Shown piece after piece: positions 1 to 8,603 of a stretch of DNA of 64,000 nucleotides. The stretch comes from Bacillota bacterium. GTDB lineage: Bacteria > Bacillota > Clostridia > Oscillospirales > Acutalibacteraceae. The DNA lies in NCBI GenBank assembly GCA_023416955.1, contig JAEZGM010000019.1, positions 124,001 through 188,000 of the forward strand, written 5' to 3'. Every line of letters begins with the position of its first letter. Positions within the stretch are counted from its first letter, which is position 1. The notes beneath the pieces are model-generated. The model did no database searches. It saw nothing but the letters and a program-made list of their open reading frames with translations, and was not told the DNA's origin. The position numbers were made by a program, and so were the translations under genes.

Positions 1-26
1 AAACTATCTATGTCATTCGTTTTCAT
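1..26 (-). CDS. Start of a cobalamin-regulated gene (cut by left edge)
   Basis: An ATG on the minus strand at 26-24 follows a strong AGGAGG ribosome binding site at about 35-41. Only eight complete codons are visible (reading MKTNDIDS). The product cannot be identified from so little sequence. Its leader carries a B12-box riboswitch, an intrinsic terminator and a hairpin that covers the ribosome binding site, so the gene is probably repressed by a cobalamin coenzyme. Genes under such control are usually cobalamin synthesis, cobalt/cobalamin transport or B12-independent alternative enzymes; which applies here is unknown. Confidence 0.6.
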
Positions 27-34
27 CTCGAATG

Positions 35-97
35 TCCTCCTTTTGATATAGCTTACTGCAGTTGGCAGACCGCAGCTCTATTATATCAAAAGGAGCT
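35..97 (-). promoter_or_regulatory. Hairpin that sequesters the ribosome binding site of the edge gene
   Basis: The segment CTCCTTTTGATATA at about 37-50 and its reverse complement TATATCAAAAGGAG at about 81-94 form a perfect 14-bp stem. Read on the minus strand, the 3' arm contains the AGGAGG ribosome binding site of the gene starting at 26, so the folded form would block translation. It lies downstream of the riboswitch terminator. On the plus strand the same stem is followed by TTTTTT, so it could also end plus-strand transcription, though no plus-strand gene enters from the left here. Confidence 0.55.
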
Positions 98-165
98 TTT
101 TTATTATATGGAACGCTAAAGCTTTTTCTGAACGCCTCGGCATAGCCGGGGGTTTTCATATTACA

Positions 166-194
166 AAAAAAGACACTTACAAAGTAAGTGTCGA
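166..194 (-). terminator. Intrinsic terminator behind the cobalamin riboswitch
   Basis: On the minus strand GACACTTAC-TTT-GTAAGTGTC is followed at once by seven T residues. It is a compact, perfect 9-bp stem and lies between the riboswitch aptamer and the edge gene. This is the normal position for the expression platform of a transcription-attenuating riboswitch. Confidence 0.8.
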
Positions 195-199
195 TATGT

Positions 200-470
200 C
201 ACAGCGGCATGAAGGGTCAAATCCACATACCGCAACAAATCTCCTTTCTTACCAAGAAAATTTTGTCTTTATTTCGGCAGGTCTCCCGACTTCAGATCAT
301 CCCGAAATTCACCCTTCTCATACCGATGGCGGCGGCCTGTTTTGTTAAAACGCTGCTGCCCGGAGGAAACTTTCGTTTTTTCATATTTGCAGAACGATGA
401 GTCCTCTGCAGGTTTAATTTTTCATGCGGTCGTATTCAAGCGCTTAACAAATCCTGGCATAGGGGAAAAA
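200..470 (-). ncRNA. Cobalamin riboswitch (B12 element)
   Basis: Read on the minus strand, positions 293-276 carry GAAGTCGGGAGACCTGCC, which matches the highly conserved B12 box of cobalamin riboswitches. Upstream on the same strand are a GCCATCGG segment (compare the conserved GCCACTG) and a GAGAAGGGTG segment at the spacing expected for the aptamer core. A terminator and a covered ribosome binding site follow, so ligand binding should turn the gene at the left edge off. The 5' limit of the aptamer is approximate because the left arm is less conserved than usual. Confidence 0.78.
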
Positions 471-591
471 GGGTGCGTAAAACCTAAAAAAAACAGAAAT
501 TCAATCAGCTTAACAAAATTGAGTTAAGTTGATTTTTAGTGCAAATTGCATATTGTAGTTTAAAAAAATTAAAATTATTTATGCAAAACGA

Positions 592-620
592 TTGACATGG
601 TAATACGCAGGTGCTATATT
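592..620 (+). promoter_or_regulatory. Sigma-A-type promoter of the sortase/CBM operon
   Basis: TTGACA at 592-597 and TATATT at 615-620 are separated by exactly 17 bp. Transcription would begin about 40 bp before the sortase start codon. This is one of the strongest promoter matches in the window. Confidence 0.8.
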
Positions 621-668
621 TTACTTGTGCAAAAGAGTTAAAAGCTATGGGGAAAACGTGAAAATACG

Positions 669-1523
669 ATGCGTGAATTTCGAAAAAAGCAAAATAATTG
701 GTCGCCTGGCGAAAAATTTCTGCTGTTGTTTTTTTTCTTTGTTTTTGCGGCCTGTGCGGTGTGGTTTATCGCTTATCGTGTTAATGCGGCAGGGAGTGAA
801 AAACAGATGGCGGCTCTGCGTGAATCTGCATTTTCTTCTCAGCGGGGTTCATTTTCCGGTACCTCTTCCATCACCGACCCGCCGAAAAGCACAGCGGAGT
901 TTTCTGAAGCCTCTCCTGCAGCCTCCGCGGTATCTTCATCCCGGGGTATCCTTCCGCAGTTTCAGCAGCTGCAGGCACAGAACAATGACATCAAAGCGTG
1001 GATACAAATCGAAGGAACAAAGGTGAACTATCCTGTTATGCAAACTCCGGAGGAACCGGAATTTTATTTGCATCGCAACTTGCACAAAGAGGAAGAAAGC
1101 AGGGGACTTCCGTTTCTGGACGCTGAATCCGACCTTGAAAAGAGTAAGAATTACCTGGTGTACGGTCACAATATGCGCGACGGCACTGCATTTGCAGGAC
1201 TTTTGGGGTATTTGGACCAAAGCTTTTTTGAAAAGCATCGAATGATTCGTTTCGATACGCAGTACGGTGCGGGGAACTATCAGGTCATTGCGGTTTTCCG
1301 TTCCAGAATCTATACAACAGACAGCAAGAAGTTCAAATATTATCAGTATGAAAATATTGAAACGCAGGATGATTTTAATACTTACATCAATCACGTGAAA
1401 AAGCTCGAAGATTATGAAACGGGGGTTGGTGCTTCCTACGGGGATCAGCTGCTTACTCTTTCCACCTGTTACGAATATGTGAAAGACGGGCGGCTCGTAA
1501 TTGTGGCCAAAAAGGTCAAATAA
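669..1523 (+). CDS. srtB: Class B sortase
   Basis: This membrane-anchored cysteine transpeptidase cuts a C-terminal sorting signal and attaches surface proteins to the cell wall. The 284-residue protein has one N-terminal membrane segment (about residues 17-35), then a Ser/Pro-rich linker, then the sortase beta-barrel. The catalytic triad is visible: His167 in VYGHNM, Cys267 in TLSTC and Arg275 in DGRLVIVAKK. The TLSTC signature and the insertions before it are typical of class B rather than class A or C. The next gene, 64 bp downstream, encodes a protein ending in SPKTG plus a membrane tail, a motif close to the (S/P)PXTG signal known for Clostridioides difficile SrtB, so it is the likely substrate. 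The start is ATG 669; the purine-rich GGGGAA upstream is a weak ribosome binding site. Confidence 0.93.
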   Translation: MREFRKKQNNWSPGEKFLLLFFFFVFAACAVWFIAYRVNAAGSEKQMAALRESAFSSQRGSFSGTSSITDPPKSTAEFSEASPAASAVSSSRGILPQFQQLQAQNNDIKAWIQIEGTKVNYPVMQTPEEPEFYLHRNLHKEEESRGLPFLDAESDLEKSKNYLVYGHNMRDGTAFAGLLGYLDQSFFEKHRMIRFDTQYGAGNYQVIAVFRSRIYTTDSKKFKYYQYENIETQDDFNTYINHVKKLEDYETGVGASYGDQLLTLSTCYEYVKDGRLVIVAKKVK

Positions 1524-1587
1524 AGCGAACAGCTTTACCTGACCTTTTGGAAATAGAAATATTCATTTATTTGGAAGGAGATTTGTA

Positions 1588-2217
1588 ATGAAAAAGTTCA
1601 AAAAAGTGATGGCGGGGATTATGGCAATGACTATGGTGATGGCCTCCGCAATTTCAATGGCCGCCGTGCCCGCTTCCGCGGCAAGCAAAGAGGTAACCAT
1701 TTACTTCCAGAACACTAAAAACTGGGATAACGTGTACGTCTATCAGTGGATTGGTTCCGGGAATATAAAGGGGACGCCCGCCTGGCCCGGAAAACAGATG
1801 ACCAAGGTTTCCGGTACGGATAACTGGTATGAAGTGAAATACACGGGCTCAAGTGCATTTAATGTTACTTTTAACAACAACGCCCAGCCAAAACCCCAAC
1901 AGACCGCTGACCATACCCCGAAGGACCTGGCTGCTGACAAAGACGCCTATTGGTTTGTGCCCACTGACACAAGCGAAAGCAACAGCAACGGGCAGACTCC
2001 CGTTGGTACTGTCATAAAGGTTTACACGGAGGCACAATCAGGCTTTCCAAAACCCGCCGCGGCGAGCGCTGCTTCCACAAAGCCTGCGGCAGGCACAGAC
2101 GCTTCCCCTAAAACCGGCGACGCAAACGAAAATGCACCGGTTTTTGTTACGGCTGCCACACTGCTTGCGCTGGCCGGCATGGGAACCATTCTCATTCGCA
2201 AGAGAGTAAAAGCATAA
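1588..2217 (+). CDS. Wall-anchored starch-binding protein (CBM26-like, SPKTG)
   Basis: This small 209-residue surface protein has no catalytic domain. Residues 1-32 form a signal peptide ending in ASA. Residues about 36-130 resemble a family 26 starch-binding module, with the aromatic pattern YFQNTKNWDNVYVYQW, WPGKQM and W-YEV. A Ser/Ala/Pro linker follows, and the C terminus is a sorting signal: SPKTG, a hydrophobic helix and the basic tail RKRVKA. It directly follows the class B sortase and has an AAGGAG ribosome binding site 8 bp before its ATG. The likely role is holding starch or maltodextrin at the cell wall for the importer encoded just downstream. The CBM family assignment is by pattern and could be CBM25 instead. 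Confidence 0.82.
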   Translation: MKKFKKVMAGIMAMTMVMASAISMAAVPASAASKEVTIYFQNTKNWDNVYVYQWIGSGNIKGTPAWPGKQMTKVSGTDNWYEVKYTGSSAFNVTFNNNAQPKPQQTADHTPKDLAADKDAYWFVPTDTSESNSNGQTPVGTVIKVYTEAQSGFPKPAAASAASTKPAAGTDASPKTGDANENAPVFVTAATLLALAGMGTILIRKRVKA

Positions 2218-2243
2218 AAAATAATACAGTCGCAGCTGTAAAA

Positions 2244-2282
2244 GCCGGAGGCGCAGCAAAGTGCTGAAGCCTCCGGTTTTTG
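2244..2282 (+). terminator. Terminator after the starch-binding protein gene
   Basis: CCGGAGGC at 2245-2252 pairs with GCCTCCGG at 2269-2276 and is followed by TTTTT. It separates this operon from the convergent LacI gene and may work in both directions. Confidence 0.8.
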
Positions 2283-2293
2283 TAAAAAACTTT

Positions 2294-3211
2294 TTATAAT
2301 TGTTCATTTTCCAACAGAACGCAGTTTGTATCCCCGGCCCGGTAATCCAGTGACAGCATATCCTGAAGAATTTCCGCGGCTATGATGGCTTTGGTTCGGT
2401 TGGGTATGTGCAGCACATGGGAACCGGGACGGAAAAGCCCGGGGCTGCCAAGTGCGGCGCAAATAACAAGGTCGCCGCAGGGAAACTGGGCTTGAGCCCG
2501 TATTGCGAGCATATCGCCCAAAACAATGCCTTTCTGGTTTTCATGCTTTTGCAAGAATGAGGAAAGATCAGCGCCGTCGGTGTTGATGAAAATGTCCTTT
2601 GTCAGAAAGTGTTGTGAAAACAGCTCCATTTGATACTGGCAGTAAAAGTCCTCCGTCAGAAGGAAGGGTTGCTCGGCTTCCAACAGAACTTTTGCCTGTG
2701 CAAACAAAGCATTGTAGTTCGGGTGAATTTCGCAAAACAGGGGGTCATTTACCATACAGTCCATGAAAAGAATCGGCACATAGTAGCCTTCAGTCATTTT
2801 ACGGATGGCTCGGTTGTCGGTGTCAATCATAAAAACCGCGTCCAGACTGTGTTTTTTTATGACTTCCATATCCTGTGAAAGGTTTCTGGTAGTAATCAGA
2901 ATTGTCTCGTATCCAATGCTTCGCAAGTGGGTGCTCAGCTCTGCGGCAAGGTCGTAGTAAAGCATTTTTTTTCCGACGGAGTTGGTTTCTTTCAAATTGA
3001 TGATTACACCGATCAGCCCGCTGCTGGTTTTGCCCGCGGCGCGCACCGCGCGCGGTTCGTAGTGAAGCCGCGTAGCCGATTCCAGCACTTTCAGCCGGGT
3101 TTCGTGGCTGATTTTCTCCTTTTCGGAATGATTTAATACATAGGAGACCGTGGCGACGGAGATACCGCAGTCTTTGGCGATATCCCGCATGGTGGTTTTG
3201 CGATGTTCCAT
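2294..3211 (-). CDS. LacI-family regulator of maltodextrin locus 1
   Basis: This is a DNA-binding repressor or activator whose activity follows a sugar ligand. The N terminus (about residues 8-55) is a classic LacI helix-turn-helix and hinge: MRDIAKDCGISVATVSYVLN, then an IS-ETR-KVLESA-L-Y-P segment. The rest is a periplasmic-binding-protein-like sensor domain. At 305 residues it is some 30 shorter than usual for the family, and the C-terminal half is compact. It is divergent from the permease gene at 3318 and 106 bp from it, the usual arrangement for a local maltose/maltodextrin regulator. Start ATG 3211 has AAAGGA about 11 bp upstream. A second in-frame ATG lies seven codons in but lacks a ribosome binding site. 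Confidence 0.87.
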   Translation of the reverse strand: MEHRKTTMRDIAKDCGISVATVSYVLNHSEKEKISHETRLKVLESATRLHYEPRAVRAAGKTSSGLIGVIINLKETNSVGKKMLYYDLAAELSTHLRSIGYETILITTRNLSQDMEVIKKHSLDAVFMIDTDNRAIRKMTEGYYVPILFMDCMVNDPLFCEIHPNYNALFAQAKVLLEAEQPFLLTEDFYCQYQMELFSQHFLTKDIFINTDGADLSSFLQKHENQKGIVLGDMLAIRAQAQFPCGDLVICAALGSPGLFRPGSHVLHIPNRTKAIIAAEILQDMLSLDYRAGDTNCVLLENEQL

Positions 3212-3243
3212 ATACAGCGTTTTCCTTTCTGTGCTTATGTGAT

Positions 3244-3272
3244 ATTATAGCACCGGAAAAAATGAATGGCAA
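3244..3272 (-). promoter_or_regulatory. Promoter of the LacI gene
   Basis: On the minus strand TTGCCA (3272-3267) and TATAAT (3249-3244) are 17 bp apart. The -10 box lies inside the weakly symmetrical segment GTGCT...AGCAC at 3231-3253, which may be an operator in the divergent regulatory region; that part is a low-confidence guess. Confidence 0.7.
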
Positions 3273-3317
3273 TTTTATATTTTTTAGTTGTGGGATGATA
3301 TTTAGGGAGGCCGAAAA

Positions 3318-4649
3318 ATGAAGAAAAAAATCAGTTCTGTCATACTTTCCTGCATCTTATGGGGAAGCGGACAGTTCTTCATTGCAAAAAAGAAAATCAG
3401 GGGGCTTTTGCTCTTTGCAGCACAGGCAGCGCTGCTGGCGATAGAACTGCTCTCAGGGTACTGGTTCAACTGGTTTGCCGGTGAAATTGATCATTTTGCC
3501 ATTGGCACTTACGGCGGATACTTTACCAAAGGAGTGTGGGGGTTGGTCACGCTTGGCACGACCCCGGGGGTAGGCGGGGACCATTCCACGCTGCTGCTCA
3601 TCAACGGGATTCTCACACTGATGGGGCTTCTGGTTTTTGTCGGCATCTTCATCTGGAATGTTCGGGATGCTTATCAGCTGGGGCGGCAGCTGGATGAAAC
3701 CGGGAAAATCGAGATGCAATCCGGTCGGATTCAGCGGCGCAGAGCATTCCCGTACCTTGTGCTGATTCCAATTGCCGCTGTGATCGCGCTGATCGTTTTT
3801 ATGCCGATCGTGTTTTCTGTTCTGACTGCGTTCACTGATTATGATTCCAATCATATGCCTCCGGCACAGCTGGTCAGCTGGGTGGGACTGAAGAACTTAG
3901 TGAAACTATTCAGCGTGCCCATCTGGTCAAAAACATTTTTCGGCGTGCTGCTTTGGAATATCATCTGGGCGGTTTGCGCAACCTTTTCCACCTATTTTCT
4001 CGGACTGTTTCAGGCGCTTGTTCTCAACAGCCGCCATGTGAAGCACCGTGGGATTTTTCAGACAATTTACATCCTGCCATGGGCGATTCCCGGCATGATT
4101 TCCCTGCTGGTGTTTCGCAATCTGCTGAACGGTCAGTTCGGCCCGCTGAATCAGCTGCTGATGGATATTCACCTGATCCATAGCCGCATTCCGTTCCTGA
4201 CCGACCCGACCGTTGCCAAAGTTTCTGTCATTCTGGTAAATCTGTGGATGGGCTTCCCGCAGTTTATGGTTATGCTGCTCGGAATCATGTCCAATCAGGA
4301 TACCAACCTTTACGAGGCGGCGGGGATTGACGGCGCAAATAAATTTCAGGTTTTTGCGCACATCAAATTGCCGCTGCTGACAAACGCTACGGCGCCGCTT
4401 ATCGTGATGAACCTCGCCAGTAATTTCAATGCTTTCGGTTCTATTTATTTCCTGACAAACGGCGGGCCGACCAATCCTTCCTATCAGTTCGCGGGGGATA
4501 CGGATATTCTCATCTCCTGGATCTACAAGCTGACACTGGATCAACGGATGTACAGTATGGCAGCCGTTATGAATATCCTGATTTTCATCTTTATTGCCGC
4601 CGTATCTGTGTGGAACTTCCGCCGAACCAATGCATTTAAGGAGATGTGA
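3318..4649 (+). CDS. Maltodextrin-type ABC transporter permease (MalF-like)
   Basis: This inner subunit of a carbohydrate ABC importer belongs to the CUT1 family. The 443-residue protein is longer than the roughly 300 typical of Gram-positive MalF-like permeases, because two or three extra N-terminal membrane segments and a short loop precede the standard core (from about residue 145, PYLVLIPIAAVIALIVFMPI). The ATPase-docking EAA loop is clear: EAAGIDGANKFQVFAHIKLP near residues 334-353. Ribosome binding site GGGAGG precedes ATG 3318. It is the first gene of an operon with a second permease, a binding lipoprotein and a GH13 enzyme, which points to maltodextrin uptake. No ATPase gene is present. 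Confidence 0.92.
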   Translation: MKKKISSVILSCILWGSGQFFIAKKKIRGLLLFAAQAALLAIELLSGYWFNWFAGEIDHFAIGTYGGYFTKGVWGLVTLGTTPGVGGDHSTLLLINGILTLMGLLVFVGIFIWNVRDAYQLGRQLDETGKIEMQSGRIQRRRAFPYLVLIPIAAVIALIVFMPIVFSVLTAFTDYDSNHMPPAQLVSWVGLKNLVKLFSVPIWSKTFFGVLLWNIIWAVCATFSTYFLGLFQALVLNSRHVKHRGIFQTIYILPWAIPGMISLLVFRNLLNGQFGPLNQLLMDIHLIHSRIPFLTDPTVAKVSVILVNLWMGFPQFMVMLLGIMSNQDTNLYEAAGIDGANKFQVFAHIKLPLLTNATAPLIVMNLASNFNAFGSIYFLTNGGPTNPSYQFAGDTDILISWIYKLTLDQRMYSMAAVMNILIFIFIAAVSVWNFRRTNAFKEM

Positions 4650-4652
4650 GCT

Positions 4653-5477
4653 ATGAAAAAGAAGGTTGATTCCTTTTTTGTACATTTGGAACTGGTGATT
4701 ATGGCGGGGATCGTACTGATACCGATTATTTGGATCGTACTTTCCGCGTTTAATCCGGGCAACGGGCTTGCGTCGGCCTCCCTGATCCCCAAAGCGCTGA
4801 CGCTGGACAATTTCCGCCGGCTGTTTGAGGAAACCAATTACAGGCAATGGTTTTTAAACTCATTGGAAATTGCGGTGCTGAATACGATTTTCAGCGTGAC
4901 ATTGATTCTGATTACCGCGTGGATTATGTCGCGGTTTAAGTTTAAGGGCAAAAAAACCAGTTTGATGACGATTTTGATTCTGTCCATGTTTCCGTCTTTT
5001 TTGTCCATGACGGCACTTTACACATTGTTCCTGAATTTTGGTCTGCTGGATAAGCCCGTCGCGCTGGTCATTATTTACGCGGCGGGGGCCATTCCTTATA
5101 ACGTCTGGCTGGTGAAGGGCTATTTGGATGGACTGCCCAAGGAAGTGGATGAGGCGGCTTATATAGACGGCTGCTCTTATTTCACCACGTTCCGGAAAAT
5201 TGTTCTTCCGCTTTCCACACCGATCATTACATACTGCGCGGTGTCGCAGTTCATGATGCCGTGGATGGATTACATTTTGCCCAATATGCTGCTTTCCAGT
5301 GACACCAGCAAAACGTTGGCGGTCGGGCTTTACGGTCTGATCACCGGGCGCGAAAATACAAATTTTACCATGTTTGCTTCCGGTGCGGTCATTATCGCCG
5401 TGCCGATCACGATCTTGTTTATTATATTCCAGAAGTACCTGGTGCAAGGAATTGCGGCGGGTGCAAATAAAGGCTGA
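4653..5477 (+). CDS. Maltodextrin-type ABC transporter permease (MalG-like)
   Basis: This is the second membrane subunit of the importer, 274 residues with six predicted membrane helices. The EAA loop reads DEAAYIDGCSYFTTFRKIVLP around residues 165-185. It starts 4 bp after the MalF-like stop, with GGAG in the end of the upstream gene acting as ribosome binding site, so translation is probably coupled. The C-terminal QKYLVQGIAAGANKG is typical of the family. Confidence 0.93.
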   Translation: MKKKVDSFFVHLELVIMAGIVLIPIIWIVLSAFNPGNGLASASLIPKALTLDNFRRLFEETNYRQWFLNSLEIAVLNTIFSVTLILITAWIMSRFKFKGKKTSLMTILILSMFPSFLSMTALYTLFLNFGLLDKPVALVIIYAAGAIPYNVWLVKGYLDGLPKEVDEAAYIDGCSYFTTFRKIVLPLSTPIITYCAVSQFMMPWMDYILPNMLLSSDTSKTLAVGLYGLITGRENTNFTMFASGAVIIAVPITILFIIFQKYLVQGIAAGANKG

Positions 5478-5506
5478 AATCCAAAATTTTGACGGGGGTT
5501 TTGATT

Positions 5507-6796
5507 ATGAAATTGAAAAGGTTGATTGCTTTTACACTCACTGTGATGACGGTCGGTTCCATGGCAGGCTGCCGTGATTTGCCGCAAAATGCAAAGACGC
5601 CCTCGGCAGCGGGCAGTGCGGCTGCTTCGGCTTCGGCCGGGGAACTGAAGCCGGAAAGCGGGGCGAAGCTGACTTTCCGCACAAGCAGTGCGAGTCAGCT
5701 GAGTTTTGCCAAAGCGGCCGCCCAAAAGTTTGAGGCCAAATACGGGGTGAAGGTTACCGCGGAGGACGGCAGCGTTTACGACCAGAACAAAACGAATCTG
5801 GAAACCGTTTCCGGTAAGGGACCGGACGTTTTTATGAGCCCGCACGATAAAATGATGGATAACCAGCGCGCCGGCCTGCTGCTGAAGCTGGATGACCGCA
5901 TTACAGCGGAACTGAAAAAAGACGTCAGTGATGTTGCCATGAAAACGGTTACGACAGACGGCGCTGTTTACGGGGTACCGGTTTCGGTTGAAACTTATGT
6001 AATGTTTTACAACAAAAAGCTGGTAAAGGGTGCGCCGGCTGCAAGCTTTGAGCAGCTGCTTGAAGAATCCAAGAGCTTCAACGATGCGAGTCAGAATAAG
6101 TTCTGGTTCCTTTCACACGTCAGTGAGGGCGCGACTATTTTTCCGATGCTGAGTGTGTACGGATACAGACCGTTTGGCGAAGACGGCACAAACAACGATA
6201 AGCCCGGTTTTGACAGCCCGGAATTTGAAAAAGGACTGGAAGTGCTGAAAAAGTACCATGACTTAATGCCGGCCGCTTCCGGGGATCTTGCAAACTGGGA
6301 TTTTCTGACCAACCAATTCGTGACCGGAAAGACAGCCTACCTGATCAGCGGCCCGTGGAATATTAAGACATTCCGCGATGCAAAGGCAGATTTCGGCGTA
6401 GCTTCGCTTCCTACTTATGACGGCAAAAAAGAGTCCTCTTTTGCCTTTGTACAGAACGCACAGGTGTCCGCTTACACAAAGTACCCGAATGCGGCACAGC
6501 TGTTCGCACAATATCTGGTTTCTAACGAAGGTGCGGAACTTCTTTATTCCGACGCCTCCTGCATTACTTCCCGCAAAGATATTTCACAAGTCAAAGGGCT
6601 GGTAGAGGACGAACAGGTAAGCGCGGTTGTAAAGTGCTTTAACGAGTCGGTTCCAATGCCCACCGCAAAACGCATCAGCTATTTCTGGACGATTGCGGCA
6701 AACGTGGGGCCGGCGGTTTTTGACGGCCAGATGACGCCGAAAGCTGCTGCGGAAAAAGCAAAGAGCGATTGGGATTCTTTCCTGAAAGCGGAATAA
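5507..6796 (+). CDS. Sugar-binding lipoprotein of maltodextrin importer 1
   Basis: This extracellular binding protein (family 1, MalE-like) delivers oligosaccharide to the two permeases upstream. It has a lipoprotein signal with lipobox GSMAGC (Cys22) and then a low-complexity Ala/Ser linker to the binding domain. The motif APDVF-like KGPDVFMSPHDKM, the segment VYGVPVSVETYVMFYNKKL and the late YLISGPWNI are standard for the family. I take ATG 5507 as start because GGGGG lies 9 bp upstream and the signal peptide then begins MKLKRL; a TTG six codons earlier is less likely. The neighbouring GH13 enzyme supports malto-oligosaccharides as ligand. Confidence 0.92.
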   Translation: MKLKRLIAFTLTVMTVGSMAGCRDLPQNAKTPSAAGSAAASASAGELKPESGAKLTFRTSSASQLSFAKAAAQKFEAKYGVKVTAEDGSVYDQNKTNLETVSGKGPDVFMSPHDKMMDNQRAGLLLKLDDRITAELKKDVSDVAMKTVTTDGAVYGVPVSVETYVMFYNKKLVKGAPAASFEQLLEESKSFNDASQNKFWFLSHVSEGATIFPMLSVYGYRPFGEDGTNNDKPGFDSPEFEKGLEVLKKYHDLMPAASGDLANWDFLTNQFVTGKTAYLISGPWNIKTFRDAKADFGVASLPTYDGKKESSFAFVQNAQVSAYTKYPNAAQLFAQYLVSNEGAELLYSDASCITSRKDISQVKGLVEDEQVSAVVKCFNESVPMPTAKRISYFWTIAANVGPAVFDGQMTPKAAAEKAKSDWDSFLKAE

Positions 6797-6854
6797 ATTT
6801 TACAATTAGTCCACGGCTCATGTTTCTGTTGCCGGGGCAAAGAAGGAGAAAACT

Positions 6855-8603
6855 TTGAATCTTCAGGCTATTTATCATATCCCCAAAAGTAATTATGCCT
6901 ATGCTTACTCAGAAAAAGATTTAGACATTCGTCTGCGTACGGCAAAGGGCGACTGCACAGCGGTCAGCGTCGTTGTTTCTCAAAAGCATCGCTGGCACGA
7001 CAAACAGGAATATGCCATGGAAAAGGTTGCTTCGGACCGCCTCTTCGATTATTATCAGTACCGGTTTCATACGGAGGATTCCCGTCTGGGGTACTATTTT
7101 GAGGTCGGCGACGGCACTCAGACGCTGATATACTCTGAATCCGGATTTACCGAAGAATTTGATGATCAAAATGCATATTTTCATTATTTTCAATATCCGT
7201 ACATCAATAAAACTGATCTGCACAGAATACCTGGTTGGGTCCATACTACTGTTTTTTATCAGATTTTTGTTGAGCGTTTCCGCAACGGCGCCCCGGAAAA
7301 CGATCCAAAGCATTTGACACCGTGGGGGCAGCCGCCAAAACCGGACAGCTTTTACGGCGGCGATCTGCAGGGTATTCTCGAGAAGCTGCCTTATCTGCAG
7401 GAACTGGGGGTAAACGGTATTTACCTGACGCCGATTTTCCAGTCTCCCAGTAACCATAAATATGACACGACTGATTACCGAAAGGTTGATGAGGCATTTG
7501 GCAGCAAGGAGCTACTCTGCGAACTGGTGAAGGAGGCGCATAAGGCGGGGATCCGTGTGGTGCTGGACGGCGTTTTCAATCACAGCTGCTGGTCGTTCGC
7601 GCCGTTTCAGGACGTACTGGAGCACGGGGAGAAGTCCCCGTACAAGGATTGGTTTCACATTGACAGCTTTCCGGTGGGCTGCTTTACAGAACAGGAAGCA
7701 CACGACTATACGAAACCGCTGGACCTTTCTCGCTTGAATTACCGTGTTTTCGGTACCAGCCCAAGTATGCCAAAGCTGAATACGGAAAATCCGGAAACGG
7801 AGAAGTACCTGCTTGACACAGTTGCAATGTGGACAAAAGATACCGGCATTGACGGTTGGCGTTTGGATGTTTCGGACGAAGTGAACCACGGGTTTTGGCG
7901 TGACTTCCGAACGGCTGTAAAGAAAATCAATCCGGAAGCGTTAATTCTTGGGGAAAACTGGCACAATGCGTACCCGTGGCTGCAGGGGGACCAGTTTGAC
8001 AGCGTGATGAACTACCCTGTCACAAAGTCCTGCATTCAGTTTTTTGTACAGCGTGAAGTTGATGCCGGGCAGTTTGCGGCTGACCTTTCCGGCTATTTGA
8101 TGTGCAATTCCGAGCAGGTGAATTTTGCGATGCTGAATCTGCTGGACAGCCACGATACCATGCGCTTTTTAACTTGGTGCGGCAAAGATGAACGCCTGCT
8201 GCGCATGGCAGTGCTGTTTTTATTCAGCTATGTGGGAATGCCCTGCGTTTATTACGGAAGTGAAATCGGGATGGAAGGAAGCGGAGACCCGGATTGCCGT
8301 AGAACATTCGACTGGAACCGGGATAATTGGAATCAAGAGCTGTTCCGCTTTTATCAGCAGATTGTCGCTTTGCGAAAGAATGAAAAGGCACTGCAGTACG
8401 GCATGATCGACATGTATGCGAAAGAGGGTGTATTTTACCTCGTGAGGGCCTTTGGGGACAGCAGACTGATTACTGTGATTAACAACACCGACCAGGATAA
8501 AACGGTTTCTCTGCGAAATAATTTTGAGCCCTTAATCTGTACGGAAAGTATGGAAAAGGATTTTCTAAGACCGTTTAGCGGATGCATCTGCAGAGTGCTT
8601 TGA
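6855..8603 (+). CDS. GH13 neopullulanase/cyclomaltodextrinase-like alpha-glucosidase
   Basis: This cytoplasmic glycoside hydrolase cuts imported maltodextrins. The 582 residues comprise an N-terminal CBM34-like beta domain (about 1-125, beginning AIYHIPKSNYAYAY), a TIM barrel and a C-terminal beta domain, as in subfamily 20 neopullulanases and cyclomaltodextrinases. The four conserved regions are present: VVLDGVFNH, GWRLDVSDE with nucleophile Asp338, ILGENWH with acid/base Glu367, and LLDSHD with Asp434. There is no signal peptide, so it is intracellular. The start is TTG 6855, supported by AAGGAG 6 bp upstream. It is the last gene of the operon, and a paralogue with the same architecture sits at 33412. 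Confidence 0.93.
   Translation: MNLQAIYHIPKSNYAYAYSEKDLDIRLRTAKGDCTAVSVVVSQKHRWHDKQEYAMEKVASDRLFDYYQYRFHTEDSRLGYYFEVGDGTQTLIYSESGFTEEFDDQNAYFHYFQYPYINKTDLHRIPGWVHTTVFYQIFVERFRNGAPENDPKHLTPWGQPPKPDSFYGGDLQGILEKLPYLQELGVNGIYLTPIFQSPSNHKYDTTDYRKVDEAFGSKELLCELVKEAHKAGIRVVLDGVFNHSCWSFAPFQDVLEHGEKSPYKDWFHIDSFPVGCFTEQEAHDYTKPLDLSRLNYRVFGTSPSMPKLNTENPETEKYLLDTVAMWTKDTGIDGWRLDVSDEVNHGFWRDFRTAVKKINPEALILGENWHNAYPWLQGDQFDSVMNYPVTKSCIQFFVQREVDAGQFAADLSGYLMCNSEQVNFAMLNLLDSHDTMRFLTWCGKDERLLRMAVLFLFSYVGMPCVYYGSEIGMEGSGDPDCRRTFDWNRDNWNQELFRFYQQIVALRKNEKALQYGMIDMYAKEGVFYLVRAFGDSRLITVINNTDQDKTVSLRNNFEPLICTESMEKDFLRPFSGCICRVL

Noticed and set aside
3927..4847. Long open frame of about 306 codons on the minus strand
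   Set aside because: It lies antisense to two well-supported permease genes, is rich in His, Arg, Gln and Asn as expected for reverse-frame translation, and has no ribosome binding site.
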